Of a DNA stretch of 56,044 nt, positions 46,376 to 54,776 are shown piece by piece. The first letter of the stretch is position 1. Each line of letters opens with the position of its first letter. This DNA is from Minwuia thermotolerans (GTDB lineage: Bacteria > Pseudomonadota > Alphaproteobacteria > Minwuiales > Minwuiaceae), in assembly GCA_021604565.1 (NCBI GenBank), contig BQJF01000016.1, forward strand, positions 1-56,044, read 5' to 3'. A program made the translations under genes and the position numbers. Under the pieces are notes generated by a model. It had not been told where the DNA came from, made no database searches, and worked only from the letters and a program-made list of their open reading frames with translations.

Positions 46376-47986
46376 TTACGCCGCCCTGCCCGGCAGAACC
46401 TCGTAACCCGGAAAGCCTTCCTCCAGTTCCCTGTAACAGGCGTCGTTGTAGCGGCTGAAGCCGCCGCGATAGACCATGTAACGGCGCGGCTTGCCCGGTA
46501 CGTTGGCACCATTGTACCAGCTGTCCGTGGTCAGGGCGCCGGGCACGCGTTTCGCGTAGCGCAGGGTCTCGTCGCGCCAGAACTCCTGCGATTCCGCGGT
46601 GGGGTGAAGCCGGGCCTGACCGTGCTCATCGAGCCAGCGGATCTTGTCGAAGATGAAGTCGATCTGCTGTTCCGCCAGGGTCGCCATGTTCGACAGGACG
46701 GACGGTGACATCGCGCTGGATGGCAGGAACAGGTTCGGGAAGCCGTGAACCATGGTGCCCAGATAATTGACCGGCCCATCCGCCCACTGATCGTTCATCG
46801 CCATTCCATCGATACCCGTGATGTTCAGGGCGCGCACCGGACCGGAGAGCGCATCGAAGCCGGTCGCATAGATGATGACATCGAGGTCGAACGCCTCCGC
46901 TGAGGTCACGATCCCCTTCGACACGATCTGTTCGATCGGTGTTTCGCGCAGGGAGACCAGCCTGACGTGCGGCTGGTTGAAGGTCTGCAGGTAGACATCG
47001 CTCTTGCACGGCCGCTTGCCGCCATAGGGGTGGTCCCAGGGCACAAGCTGATCCGCGGTCCACGGGTCATTCACCACCTCGTGCATGCGCTGGCGGATGA
47101 ATTCCGAGATGGCGGCATTGGCATCCGGCAAATGGGAATCCCAGAACGCCAGTGCGACTTCCCGCTGTTCCCAGGCATGCCAGAGCGCCTTCTCGCGCCC
47201 TTCCTCGTCGAGTTCGCTGAAGCGGTCGGAGCCGATATAGAGCGGCTGGTTGCCGCCATAGGTCTTGCGCAGGCCGTTCCGGACCGCCTCCGGATCGGCC
47301 CGCAGTTCCTCGACCAGTTCGGGATCCATCGGTCCGGACAGGGTCGGCGTCACGAAATTCGCGGTGCGCTGGAACACCACGACTTCACGCGCAACCTTCG
47401 CGACTTCCGGAACGCACTGCACCCCCGATGACCCGGTGCCGATCACACCAACCCGCTTGCCCTTCAGATCCACTTCGCTGTCGCGCGGCCAGCTCGACGT
47501 GAACCAGGCTTCGCCTTCGAAGCTGTCAACGCCGGGAATGTCGGGAGCCTTAGGTTCGGAAAGCGCGCCCACGGCGAGAACCAGATAGCGGCAGACCACG
47601 GTTTCCCTGCCGGAGGTCCTGACCGTCCACAATCCCGCTTCTTCCGACCAGGTCGTCGTCAGGACCCTGGTGTCGAAAGTGATCAGACGGGTGACGTCAC
47701 ACTTCTCTGCGACGAAGCTGAGGTACTGCTGGATCTCACCCTGCCGCGAGCAGACATCGCTCCAGTCCCACTCCCGCACCACATCGCTGTTGAAGAAGTA
47801 GGCGTAGTTGTAACTGGCAACATCGCAGCGGGCCCCCGGATAGGCGTTCCAGTACCAGGTGCCGCCAACGTCCGAAGCACGCTCGAACCCCCGCACGCTC
47901 AGCCCCTGCTGCTCCGCCTTCCACAGCGCGTAGATGCCGGCAAAGCCGGCTCCCACCACGACCACATCGCAGTCAACCTTCGTCAT
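46376..47986 (-). CDS. Flavin monooxygenase, Baeyer-Villiger (cyclohexanone monooxygenase) type
   Basis: FAD/NADPH-dependent enzyme of 536 residues inserting oxygen beside a ketone or oxidising soft nucleophiles. FAD motif VGAGFAG (11-17) is followed by the class B signature GGTWYWNAYPGARCD (41-55) and the NADPH motif GVIGTGSSGVQ. The Baeyer-Villiger fingerprint FxGxxxHxxxWP is present at 156-167 but His is replaced by Phe162 (FEGEAWFTSSWP). The frame is open to 48073; ATG 47986 lies 7 nt after GGGGAGG. The neighbouring SMP-30 lactonase suggests a ketone-to-lactone-to-hydroxyacid route. Confidence 0.9.
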   Translation of the reverse strand: MTKVDCDVVVVGAGFAGIYALWKAEQQGLSVRGFERASDVGGTWYWNAYPGARCDVASYNYAYFFNSDVVREWDWSDVCSRQGEIQQYLSFVAEKCDVTRLITFDTRVLTTTWSEEAGLWTVRTSGRETVVCRYLVLAVGALSEPKAPDIPGVDSFEGEAWFTSSWPRDSEVDLKGKRVGVIGTGSSGVQCVPEVAKVAREVVVFQRTANFVTPTLSGPMDPELVEELRADPEAVRNGLRKTYGGNQPLYIGSDRFSELDEEGREKALWHAWEQREVALAFWDSHLPDANAAISEFIRQRMHEVVNDPWTADQLVPWDHPYGGKRPCKSDVYLQTFNQPHVRLVSLRETPIEQIVSKGIVTSAEAFDLDVIIYATGFDALSGPVRALNITGIDGMAMNDQWADGPVNYLGTMVHGFPNLFLPSSAMSPSVLSNMATLAEQQIDFIFDKIRWLDEHGQARLHPTAESQEFWRDETLRYAKRVPGALTTDSWYNGANVPGKPRRYMVYRGGFSRYNDACYRELEEGFPGYEVLPGRAA

Positions 47987-48365
47987 AGCCATGCCTCCCC
48001 GCACAACTTGATTCGCTCCCGGAGCATCTGACAATGCCATGGGATCAAAGCCCTGCAGGCACTGACGCGACATGCAGCGACAGCAATCAGCCGTGACCGC
48101 CGCCCCATACAGTGCTGCAATCCAGCAAGGACCCGATCCCCCAGGTAATCAGCTCAACCTAGCGTCTGCCGCGACGGCGGCGCAACGCCTGCGCAGCGCA
48201 TGGCGGTCATCGCCGCAGGGCGCGATGGGATCTCCGGCAACAGTCCGGTAATCGTCAGAGTCACCCAAGTTGCCCTAAGGGAAATCTCGGTCAACTTACC
48301 GCTTTGCTTATTTTCCTACGCATGAGTATCGTGAGCTTCGATCACATCCTGGGGAGGAACGTGGC
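47987..48365. promoter_or_regulatory. Divergent regulatory region between monooxygenase and VOC-TRAP genes
   Basis: 379 nt without a supported gene. It contains an inverted pair AAGTTG (48267-48272)/CAACTT (48292-48297), the short palindrome CCCTAAGGG between them, and the GCTTTGC (48301-48307) plus TACGCATGAGTA (48317-48328) block that recurs ahead of the second VOC copy. These look like operators or promoter parts for the catabolic island. Confidence 0.45.
48317..48328. promoter_or_regulatory. Imperfect palindrome TACGCATGAGTA, copy 1
   Basis: Dyad that differs from the perfect copy at 50292-50303 by one base. Both lie exactly 49 nt upstream of the VOC start codon and 16 nt after a GCTTTGC element. 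Candidate operator of the VOC-dctP transcript. Confidence 0.45.
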
Positions 48366-48857
48366 GTGCTCGACACTTCGCAAGTGTTTCACATCAATAT
48401 CAACTGCACCGATCTGGATCGGTCACTGGCGTTCTATCGCCTGCTGGGATTCCGCGAAGTCATCAATTTCAATGCCGACGGCGGCGGCGAGGACGCTTCC
48501 GATGTCCTGGGCGACCCTGTCCTCGGCCCCGCACTTGGTCTGCCCAGCAATTCCCGCGCCCGCGCGCGCATGCTGATGCTGGGTGACAATCCACGTGCTG
48601 CGCGGCTTGATTTGATCGAATGGATCGAGCCGAAGGCGGAAGGGAGCGCCTATCCGCATTTGGCCCACGTGGGCATTGCCCGCATCTGCTTTCGGGTCGG
48701 CAACGTGGCCGATGCCTGGCAGCAACTGACGGATGCCGGTGCGGCCCCCTTCACGGAACCGGTGCTGATCGAAATGGGGGGATCACGCCAGAAATTCTTC
48801 TGCGCGAAGGATCCTGACGGCGTGGTTGTCGAATTCATGGAATTTCTCAGGAAATGA
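48366..48857 (+). CDS. VOC family protein linked to TRAP transporter
   Basis: Glyoxalase/dioxygenase-fold protein of 163 residues: FHININCTDLDRSLAFYRLLGF at the N-terminus, HLAHVGIARICFRV in the middle and a C-terminal FFCAKDPDGVVVEFMEF with the metal-binding Glu. It may isomerise, cleave or epimerise the compound imported by the TRAP system. It starts with GTG 48366 behind GGGGAGG (48351-48357). It is 66 nt upstream of a dctP gene. A decayed second copy with the same leader lies before the second dctP gene. Confidence 0.85.
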   Translation: MLDTSQVFHININCTDLDRSLAFYRLLGFREVINFNADGGGEDASDVLGDPVLGPALGLPSNSRARARMLMLGDNPRAARLDLIEWIEPKAEGSAYPHLAHVGIARICFRVGNVADAWQQLTDAGAAPFTEPVLIEMGGSRQKFFCAKDPDGVVVEFMEFLRK

Positions 48858-48923
48858 AGGCAACTACCATAGCCTGAAACAAAATCAGGCATCACTCGAA
48901 CGGGAAACACAGGGAGAGAACAG

Positions 48924-50066
48924 ATGTTTTCACGGAGAACGGTTTTCGCGGCGGCTGGCGCTGCGATGCTCGCATCGGCAGGTGCCGCGCAAGCGGAGAC
49001 GCTGAAGGTAGCTGTCGGATTTCCGACAGGCAGTGCCGCAGTCTACGCGCTGGAGAATTTCGCGAAGAATGTTGAAGCGACAAGTGATCTGAAGGTGAAG
49101 GTCTTCTCGCTGTCGCTGCTGAACCTGAAGGAAACCCCTCCGGGCATCCGCGACGGCATTGCCGACATGGGCTTCGTGCTGCCCCCCTACTACCCGGCGG
49201 AATTCGCCGAGATCAATCTGGCGGCCAACCTGTCGATGCTGGCCACCACCGGCAGGCAGGTCGCAAGCCCGGGGGCAGCAATGGGTGCCGCGATGACGGA
49301 ATATGTCTTCCTGCACTGCCCCGAGTGCCTGACCGAACAGAAACGTCAGAACCAGGTCTATCTGGGCACCGGCACCAGCCCGACCTACATCCTGCATTGC
49401 ACGACGCCGATCCGCACCATGGACGATCTGAAGGGCAAGAAGTATCGCTCCGGCGCAGCCAACTTCGGTCGCTGGGCCGAGGCCGTGGGTGGCACGAAGG
49501 TGTCCGTGCCCGGCAACGACATCTATGAGGCCATGGCGCAGGGTGTCGTCGATTGCGGCATGTTCTCCGCTACCGAACTGACGAACCTGCAGCTTTTCGA
49601 TGTCACCAAGTACATCACCACCAAGATCCCCGGTGGCGTTTTTGCCGGTGTCGCAACCAACAGCATCAACCGTGATGTCTGGGCCGATCTGAACGACGCG
49701 CAGCGGGAAGCAATCTTCAAGGCTTCTGCGCGGTCCTCGGCAGATGTGACCTGGAAGTACTATGCCGATGCCAAGCGCAACCTGAACGACGCGCCGGGCA
49801 AGGGCATCGAGATCATCGAGCCGACGGCGGAGATGGTGAAGATGTCGGAAGACTTCGTGAAGTCCGACCTGGCCGTCATCTCGCAGCAGTTCACCAACGA
49901 CTACGGTCTGTCGAACGTCGATGCGAAGATCGCCAAGATCTCGGAACTGGTGGAGAAGTACAAGGGTCTGACCGACGGCATGGAAGATGATGCCGAGGCG
50001 CTGGCCCAGCTCTACTGGGACGAGATCATGTCGAAGGTCGACCTGTCGACCTACGGCAGGGACTGA
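48924..50066 (+). CDS. dctP: TRAP transporter substrate-binding protein DctP, copy 1
   Basis: Periplasmic binding protein of 380 residues for a tripartite ATP-independent transporter. A twin-Arg-like SRRTVFAAAGAAMLASAGAAQA signal precedes ETLKVAVGFP. The DctP-type hinge segments DDLKGKKYRSGAANFGRWAEA and NDIYEAMAQGVVDCG are present; the Arg of the first normally pairs with a carboxylate ligand. It is about 85% identical by eye to the protein encoded at 50703. AGGGAGAG lies before ATG 48924. Two binding proteins sharing one DctQM pair suggest two ligands or dosage. Confidence 0.9.
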   Translation: MFSRRTVFAAAGAAMLASAGAAQAETLKVAVGFPTGSAAVYALENFAKNVEATSDLKVKVFSLSLLNLKETPPGIRDGIADMGFVLPPYYPAEFAEINLAANLSMLATTGRQVASPGAAMGAAMTEYVFLHCPECLTEQKRQNQVYLGTGTSPTYILHCTTPIRTMDDLKGKKYRSGAANFGRWAEAVGGTKVSVPGNDIYEAMAQGVVDCGMFSATELTNLQLFDVTKYITTKIPGGVFAGVATNSINRDVWADLNDAQREAIFKASARSSADVTWKYYADAKRNLNDAPGKGIEIIEPTAEMVKMSEDFVKSDLAVISQQFTNDYGLSNVDAKIAKISELVEKYKGLTDGMEDDAEALAQLYWDEIMSKVDLSTYGRD

Positions 50067-50291
50067 GTCCGACAAGGCAATGCGGCGATCCGGGTTCGGG
50101 TCGCCGCATGGCACTGATTGAGCGACCGATACGCGACCCCGCATGAGGTCGGCATACCGTCATGCGCACCGGCCCCCGGATCATCGAGGCATTGCGGTCG
50201 AACGTGGCCCTCGCCCGGTTACCGGGTCCTGCCCCCTTCACCAGATCGAGAACGTGCATAGCGGACATTCATACTGCTTTGCATTTTTTTC

Positions 50292-50303
50292 TACTCATGA
50301 GTA
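50292..50303. promoter_or_regulatory. Perfect palindrome TACTCATGAGTA, copy 2
   Basis: 12-bp perfect dyad in the 274-nt gap after dctP copy 1, sitting 49 nt before the remnant VOC start and 16 nt after GCTTTGC (50276-50282). This is the same layout as copy 1. The rest of the gap holds no recognised feature. Confidence 0.5.
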
Positions 50304-50340
50304 TGTTTCGTCGAAATGACACCCTGGGGAGGGAGAGGCC

Positions 50341-50640
50341 ATGCTGGACACTTCGTGGGTGTCTCGGTTTGCAATCAATGGAACGGGCATGAGCCGGCCG
50401 ATCCCGGGTCCCCGGCTGTACGGGCATCGGGACACCATTCGTTTCGATGCCGACGGAGCCGCAGCACCGGGCATGGCCGCTGATCAGGATGCTTGCGCGC
50501 CGCCAGCCTCGGCGCGGGAATTCCCGACAGTCGTGAGAATTGCAACAGGGCGAGATCGTGCGGCCGGTTCCGCTGCGCGACGGCCCCCGACGGAATCGTT
50601 GGCGTGTTCAAGGAGTATCCGACGAACCGACAACGTGTAG
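50341..50640 (+). pseudogene. Decayed VOC gene, second copy
   Basis: The start MLDTS-V---IN-T and the later FDADG match the functional VOC gene at 48366, and the leader (GGGGAGG, ATG at the same distance) is the same. After about 40 codons similarity fades. The C-terminal motif reappears in another frame as PDGIVGVFKEYP (around 50590-50625), matching PDGVVVEFMEF. The remnant spans about 300 nt against 492 nt in the intact gene, so it has a frameshift and an internal deletion. The open frame ends at 50640, shortly before dctP copy 2. Confidence 0.72.
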
Positions 50641-50702
50641 CTGGTCCCCTGGGGAGGAGACCTGGACATTGCCCGAACGGGCACAACAGGATTGGAGACA
50701 AC

Positions 50703-51848
50703 ATGCTTTCAAGGAAGATGCTTTCCGCCGTAGCGGGCACGGCGTTGCTCGCCTCGGCAGGTGCCGTACAGGCCGCCGAGACGCTGAAGGTCGCAGTCGG
50801 CTTTCCGCAGGGTAGCGCCGCCGTGTACGCGATCGAAAGGTTTGCAAGGAACGTCGAGGCCACCAGCGACCTGAAGGTCAAGGTATTCCCTCTGTCGTTG
50901 CTGAACCTGAAGGAGACACCGCCGGGCATCCGAGATGGCATCGCCGACATGGGCTACGTGCTGCCACCGTACTATCCGGCGGAGTTTGCGGAATTCAACC
51001 TGGCTGCCAACCTGTCGATGCTGGCCACGACCGGTGATCATGTGGAAAGCCCCGGCATGGCAATGGGCGCGGCGATGACGGAATATGTCTTCCTGCACTG
51101 CCCCGAATGCCTGACCGAGCAGAAGCGCCAGAATCAGGTCTACCTCGGCACCGGCAGCACCCCCGCCTACATCCTGCACTGCACCACGCCGATCCGCACG
51201 ATGGATGACCTGAAGGGCAAGAAGTATCGCTCCGGCGCTGCCAACTTCGGCCGCTGGGCAGAGGCCGTCGGCGGGACCAAGGTTTCCGTGCCCGGCAACG
51301 ACATCTATGAGGCCATGTCGCAGGGCGTGGTCGATTGCGGCATGTTCGCCACCACCGAACTGACGAACCTGCAACTGTTCGATGTCACGAAGTACATCAC
51401 CACCAGAATTCCTGGCGGCACGTTTGCCGGCATCGCGACGAACAGCATCAACCGTGACGTCTGGGGCGATCTGAACGACGCCCAGCGGGAAGCGATCTTC
51501 AGGGCTTCGGCACAGGAATCCGCGGACTTCACCTGGAAGTACTATGCGGACGCACGGCGCAATCTGGATCAGGCCCCCTCCAAGGGTATCGAGGTCATCA
51601 CGCCGTCCGACGAGATGCTGAAGATGTCCCAGGATTTCGCGAAGGACGATCTGGCAGTCATCGCACAGCAGTTCACCGATGATTACGGGCTGGAGAATGT
51701 CGATGCGAAGATCAAGACGGTCGCCGCACTGATCGAGAAGTACCGGGTGCTGACAGCGGGCATGGAGAACGACGCCGACGCATTGGCGAAGCTCTACTGG
51801 GACGAAATCATGTCAAAGGTCGACCTGACGACGTACGGTCGGGACTGA
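50703..51848 (+). CDS. dctP: TRAP transporter substrate-binding protein DctP, copy 2
   Basis: A 381-residue paralogue of the protein at 48924, with signal MLSRKMLSAVAGTALLASAGAVQA and the same mature start ETLKVAVGFP. Most changes are conservative surface positions; the ligand Arg region KKYRSGAANFGRWAEA is unchanged, while TGTSPT becomes TGSTPA near the binding cleft. An open frame begins at 50493, but it runs through the VOC remnant; ATG 50703 matches copy 1. It is followed by dctQ and dctM, so this copy is in the transporter operon proper. Confidence 0.92.
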   Translation: MLSRKMLSAVAGTALLASAGAVQAAETLKVAVGFPQGSAAVYAIERFARNVEATSDLKVKVFPLSLLNLKETPPGIRDGIADMGYVLPPYYPAEFAEFNLAANLSMLATTGDHVESPGMAMGAAMTEYVFLHCPECLTEQKRQNQVYLGTGSTPAYILHCTTPIRTMDDLKGKKYRSGAANFGRWAEAVGGTKVSVPGNDIYEAMSQGVVDCGMFATTELTNLQLFDVTKYITTRIPGGTFAGIATNSINRDVWGDLNDAQREAIFRASAQESADFTWKYYADARRNLDQAPSKGIEVITPSDEMLKMSQDFAKDDLAVIAQQFTDDYGLENVDAKIKTVAALIEKYRVLTAGMENDADALAKLYWDEIMSKVDLTTYGRD

Positions 51849-51899
51849 GGTATAAACGTCCGGGCGGCGGTTCCGAGTGAGCCGCCGCCCTCACGCCCA

Positions 51900-52451
51900 A
51901 TGCTCAAACAGTTACGGATTTGTGGACCAATGGATTTTGTCGATCGCTGGCTGGGTCGGGCCATTAACCTGACAAGTATCATCGGCTCGATCGCGGTCGG
52001 GCTCATGATGGTGCATATCACTGTCGATGTTGTGGGCAAGTTCGTCTTCTTCTCGCCCGTCCCCGCGACCATCACCATGGTCTCGAACTACTACATGGTG
52101 GTGGTGGCCTTCCTGCCATTGGCACTCGCGGAACGCAGGAATGCGCACATTTCCGTCGAGGTCCTGACCGAACTGTTCCCGAGCCGGGTCCAGTATCATA
52201 TCAACGGCCTGACCTATCTGCTTTCGGGCGCGGTCTTCGGATTGCTGGCCTGGCGAGGCTTCAATGATGCCTACAACAAGCAGGACATGGGCTCCTTCAT
52301 CATGGAGCAGAGCACCAAGGTCCTGATCTGGCCGGGGCATTACCTGCTGCCCATCGGGGCCACCCTGATGGTGCTGGTCCTGCTGTTCAAGTTCGTTTCC
52401 TACCTTTCCGGTCGCCCCCAGCCAGGCGCACCGGGTCAGACTGCTGAATAG
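51900..52451 (+). CDS. dctQ: TRAP transporter small permease DctQ
   Basis: Four-span membrane protein of 183 residues. The DctQ features are VVAFLPLALAERRNAHISVEVL in the second cytoplasmic region and HYLLPIGATLMVLVLL in the last span. It links the binding proteins to DctM. ATG 51930 (MDFVDRWLG), 30 nt further in, is an alternative start; neither has a strong Shine-Dalgarno. It precedes dctM by 9 nt. Confidence 0.88.
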   Translation: MLKQLRICGPMDFVDRWLGRAINLTSIIGSIAVGLMMVHITVDVVGKFVFFSPVPATITMVSNYYMVVVAFLPLALAERRNAHISVEVLTELFPSRVQYHINGLTYLLSGAVFGLLAWRGFNDAYNKQDMGSFIMEQSTKVLIWPGHYLLPIGATLMVLVLLFKFVSYLSGRPQPGAPGQTAE

Positions 52452-52460
52452 GAGGCCGTC

Positions 52461-53768
52461 CTGTCCGACGTACAGATAGGTTTTGCCGGAATCGGCATCC
52501 TGCTGGCGCTCATCGCGCTGCGTGTGCCCATTGGTGTCTGCCTGATCGGGGTTTCCTTTGCCGGAATCTGGGTGCTGGTGGGCGAACGTGCCGCCTGGGG
52601 CTCCATCGGAGTCATTCCCTACAGTTTCGCGGCAACATGGCAGCTCAGTTCCGTGCCCATGTTCCTGCTGATGGGTTTCCTCTGCTATCACGCGGGGCTG
52701 ACGAAGGGCATGTTCGACGCAGCCCGCATGTGGATGTCGCGCCTGCCCGGCGGTCTCGCCATCGCCACGATCTTCGGCGCGGCGGGCTTTGCCGCTGTCA
52801 CGGGATCCTCTGTGGCCTGTGCCGCAGCCATGGGCCGGATCGCGGTGCCGGAGATGATGCGCCACCGGTATGACGCGTCGCTGGCCACAGGGACGGTGGC
52901 CGCCGCCGGTACCATCGGCGCCCTGATTCCGCCGTCCATCCTGATGATCCTCTACGGCATCATTGCCGAGGTTCCGATCAGTGCGCTTTTCCTGGGTGGC
53001 GTCGGTGCCGGTCTGCTGACCACCTTCAGCTATGTCGCGGTCGTCATGATCCGGGTGAAGCTGAAGCCCGAGCTTGCGCCGCAACTGCACGAAGACGTTT
53101 CCCTGGGCGACAAGGTGGCCGCACTCAAGGACACCTGGCCGGTGCTTCTGCTGATGATTGGCGTCTTCGGTGGCCTGTTCTCGGGAGCCTTCACGCCGAC
53201 GGAGGCCGGTGCGGTCGGCGCATCCATCGCCACCATCATCGCGGCACTGAAGGGGTCCCTGACCTGGGTCAGTTTCCGGGATGCGCTGTCGGAGACCCTG
53301 CTCACCTCGGCCTCCCTGTTCATCATCGCCATCGGCGCCAGCATGCTGACCCGGTTCCTGGCGTTCAGTGGTGCCGGGGACTACCTGTCGGATGCCGTCA
53401 CCGCGATGGGTGCGGACCCGCTGCTGCTGCTGATCGGCATTTCCTTGATCTACCTGCTGCTGGGCATGTTCCTGGAACCCATCGGCGCCATGCTGCTGAC
53501 GTTGCCGATCCTGCTGCCGATCATCGATACCGCCGGGTTCAGCCTGATCTGGTTCGGTGTCCTGCTCACCAAGTTCCTGGAGATCGGAATGATCACACCG
53601 CCTATTGGCCTGAATGTGTTCGTGATCAAGGGGGTGGTTGGTGACCTGGCTTCGACGGGCGTGATCTTCAGGGGCATCGCCTGGTTCCTGGTCGCGGATC
53701 TGTTCATCATCGTCGCGCTGATTGCCATACCAGACATCATTCTCTACCTGCCGTCCCTGGTCGGCTGA
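52461..53768 (+). CDS. dctM: TRAP transporter large permease DctM, probable CTG start
   Basis: Sodium-coupled large permease with about twelve spans. The 435-residue version begins at CTG 52461 and reads xSDVQIGFAGIGILLALIAL, the usual DctM first span, then RVPIGVCLIGVSF. The first ATG/GTG/TTG in frame is GTG 52524, which would delete that span. AGGAGG (52450-52455) lies exactly 5 nt before CTG, so CTG is taken as the start. AAMGRIAVPEMMRH and GMITPPIGLNVFVIKG are DctM signatures. Last gene of the TRAP operon. Confidence 0.88.
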   Translation: MSDVQIGFAGIGILLALIALRVPIGVCLIGVSFAGIWVLVGERAAWGSIGVIPYSFAATWQLSSVPMFLLMGFLCYHAGLTKGMFDAARMWMSRLPGGLAIATIFGAAGFAAVTGSSVACAAAMGRIAVPEMMRHRYDASLATGTVAAAGTIGALIPPSILMILYGIIAEVPISALFLGGVGAGLLTTFSYVAVVMIRVKLKPELAPQLHEDVSLGDKVAALKDTWPVLLLMIGVFGGLFSGAFTPTEAGAVGASIATIIAALKGSLTWVSFRDALSETLLTSASLFIIAIGASMLTRFLAFSGAGDYLSDAVTAMGADPLLLLIGISLIYLLLGMFLEPIGAMLLTLPILLPIIDTAGFSLIWFGVLLTKFLEIGMITPPIGLNVFVIKGVVGDLASTGVIFRGIAWFLVADLFIIVALIAIPDIILYLPSLVG

Positions 53769-53894
53769 CGCTGGAAACGGGTGCCGGGTGCTGAAGGTGA
53801 CCGATCATCTCTAACACCCGTCCCCGGCTTCCGCGTATCATCCCCTCACTGCCTGCCGCAGCCGTTTGTCGGTGGGCGAGGACCGGAGGGGAAC

Positions 53895-54728
53895 ATGGAG
53901 ATCAGGAACCTCACGCCTGTCATCGGGGCCGAGATCACCGGTGTCGATGTTCGCACGCTGGACGACGCCGGGTTCTCGAAGATCGAGGAACTCTGGCTGC
54001 AGCGCTGCCTGATCGTCGTCCGCGACCAACATCTGACCCCGGCGGAACTTTGCGCGTTCGGCCGTCGCTTCGGCGAACTGGAACCGCCGCCGGCCAGTGA
54101 GGCCCGCAGACGCGACGAGGAAGCCGCGGAGATGTGGATCATCTCCAATGTCGTGGAGAACGGGAAGCCCATTGGCGCGCTGGGCAGCGGAGAGGCCGAA
54201 TGGCACACCGACATGTCCTACATCCCTAGCCCGCCCTCGGCCTCCGTACTGTATGGGCGGGAGGTCGTCACCGACGGGGGGCGCACATGGTTCGGCAACA
54301 TGATGGCGGCTCTCGAGTCCATGCCACCGGACCTGCGAGAGCGGCTGGAGGGGCGAACGATCAACCATGACGCCAGCTACACCTCTGCGGGTGACCTGCG
54401 GAAAGGCATGCAGGCGGTCACGAATGTCACGGCTGCCCCCGGTGCACGCCACCCGGTCATACGTCCGCATTCGGTGACAGCGCGTGAAGCGCTCTTCACC
54501 GGCCGCCGCACCAATAGCTGGGTCGTGGGCATGGATGTCGCCGAAAGCGAGAAGCTGCTCGACGAAATCTGGGCCTGGTGTACCCGCGACGAGTTCCTGC
54601 ATGTGCATGAATGGCGGCCCAACGACCTGCTGGTCTGGGACAACCGCTCGACCATTCATCGCCGGGAAGCCTTTGATGCCAGTGCGCGCAGGGTGATGTG
54701 GCGCTGTCAGGTCCGGGATGTGGCCTGA
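53895..54728 (+). CDS. TauD/TfdA family Fe(II)/2-oxoglutarate dioxygenase
   Basis: Non-heme iron dioxygenase of 277 residues. The facial triad is His104-x-Asp106 (AEWHTDMSY) and His255 (STIHRREAF); the 2-oxoglutarate-binding Arg lies in the C-terminal ARRVMWR. The N-terminal TGVDVRTLDD and QRCLIVVRDQHLTPAELCAFGRRFGELE are TauD-like. Substrates in the family include taurine, alkylsulfonates and phenoxyacids. The frame is open to 53781, but ATG 53895 has GGAGGGG just upstream. It stands 126 nt after dctM and may belong to the same catabolic island. Confidence 0.9.
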   Translation: MEIRNLTPVIGAEITGVDVRTLDDAGFSKIEELWLQRCLIVVRDQHLTPAELCAFGRRFGELEPPPASEARRRDEEAAEMWIISNVVENGKPIGALGSGEAEWHTDMSYIPSPPSASVLYGREVVTDGGRTWFGNMMAALESMPPDLRERLEGRTINHDASYTSAGDLRKGMQAVTNVTAAPGARHPVIRPHSVTAREALFTGRRTNSWVVGMDVAESEKLLDEIWAWCTRDEFLHVHEWRPNDLLVWDNRSTIHRREAFDASARRVMWRCQVRDVA

Positions 54729-54747
54729 CCGGTCGGACTTTCCGGTC
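54727..54747. terminator. Possible terminator hairpin after the dioxygenase gene
   Basis: GACCGG/CCGGTC 6-bp stem with a 9-nt loop starting in the stop codon, between two convergent genes. No T-tract, so weak. Confidence 0.3.
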
Positions 54748-54776
54748 GCGTCAGCAGAGCTGCATCACCCTGGTGA

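Noticed and set aside
50493..50702. N-terminal extension of the second DctP to 50493
   Set aside because: It translates the decayed VOC gene and would precede the signal peptide; ATG 50703 matches copy 1.
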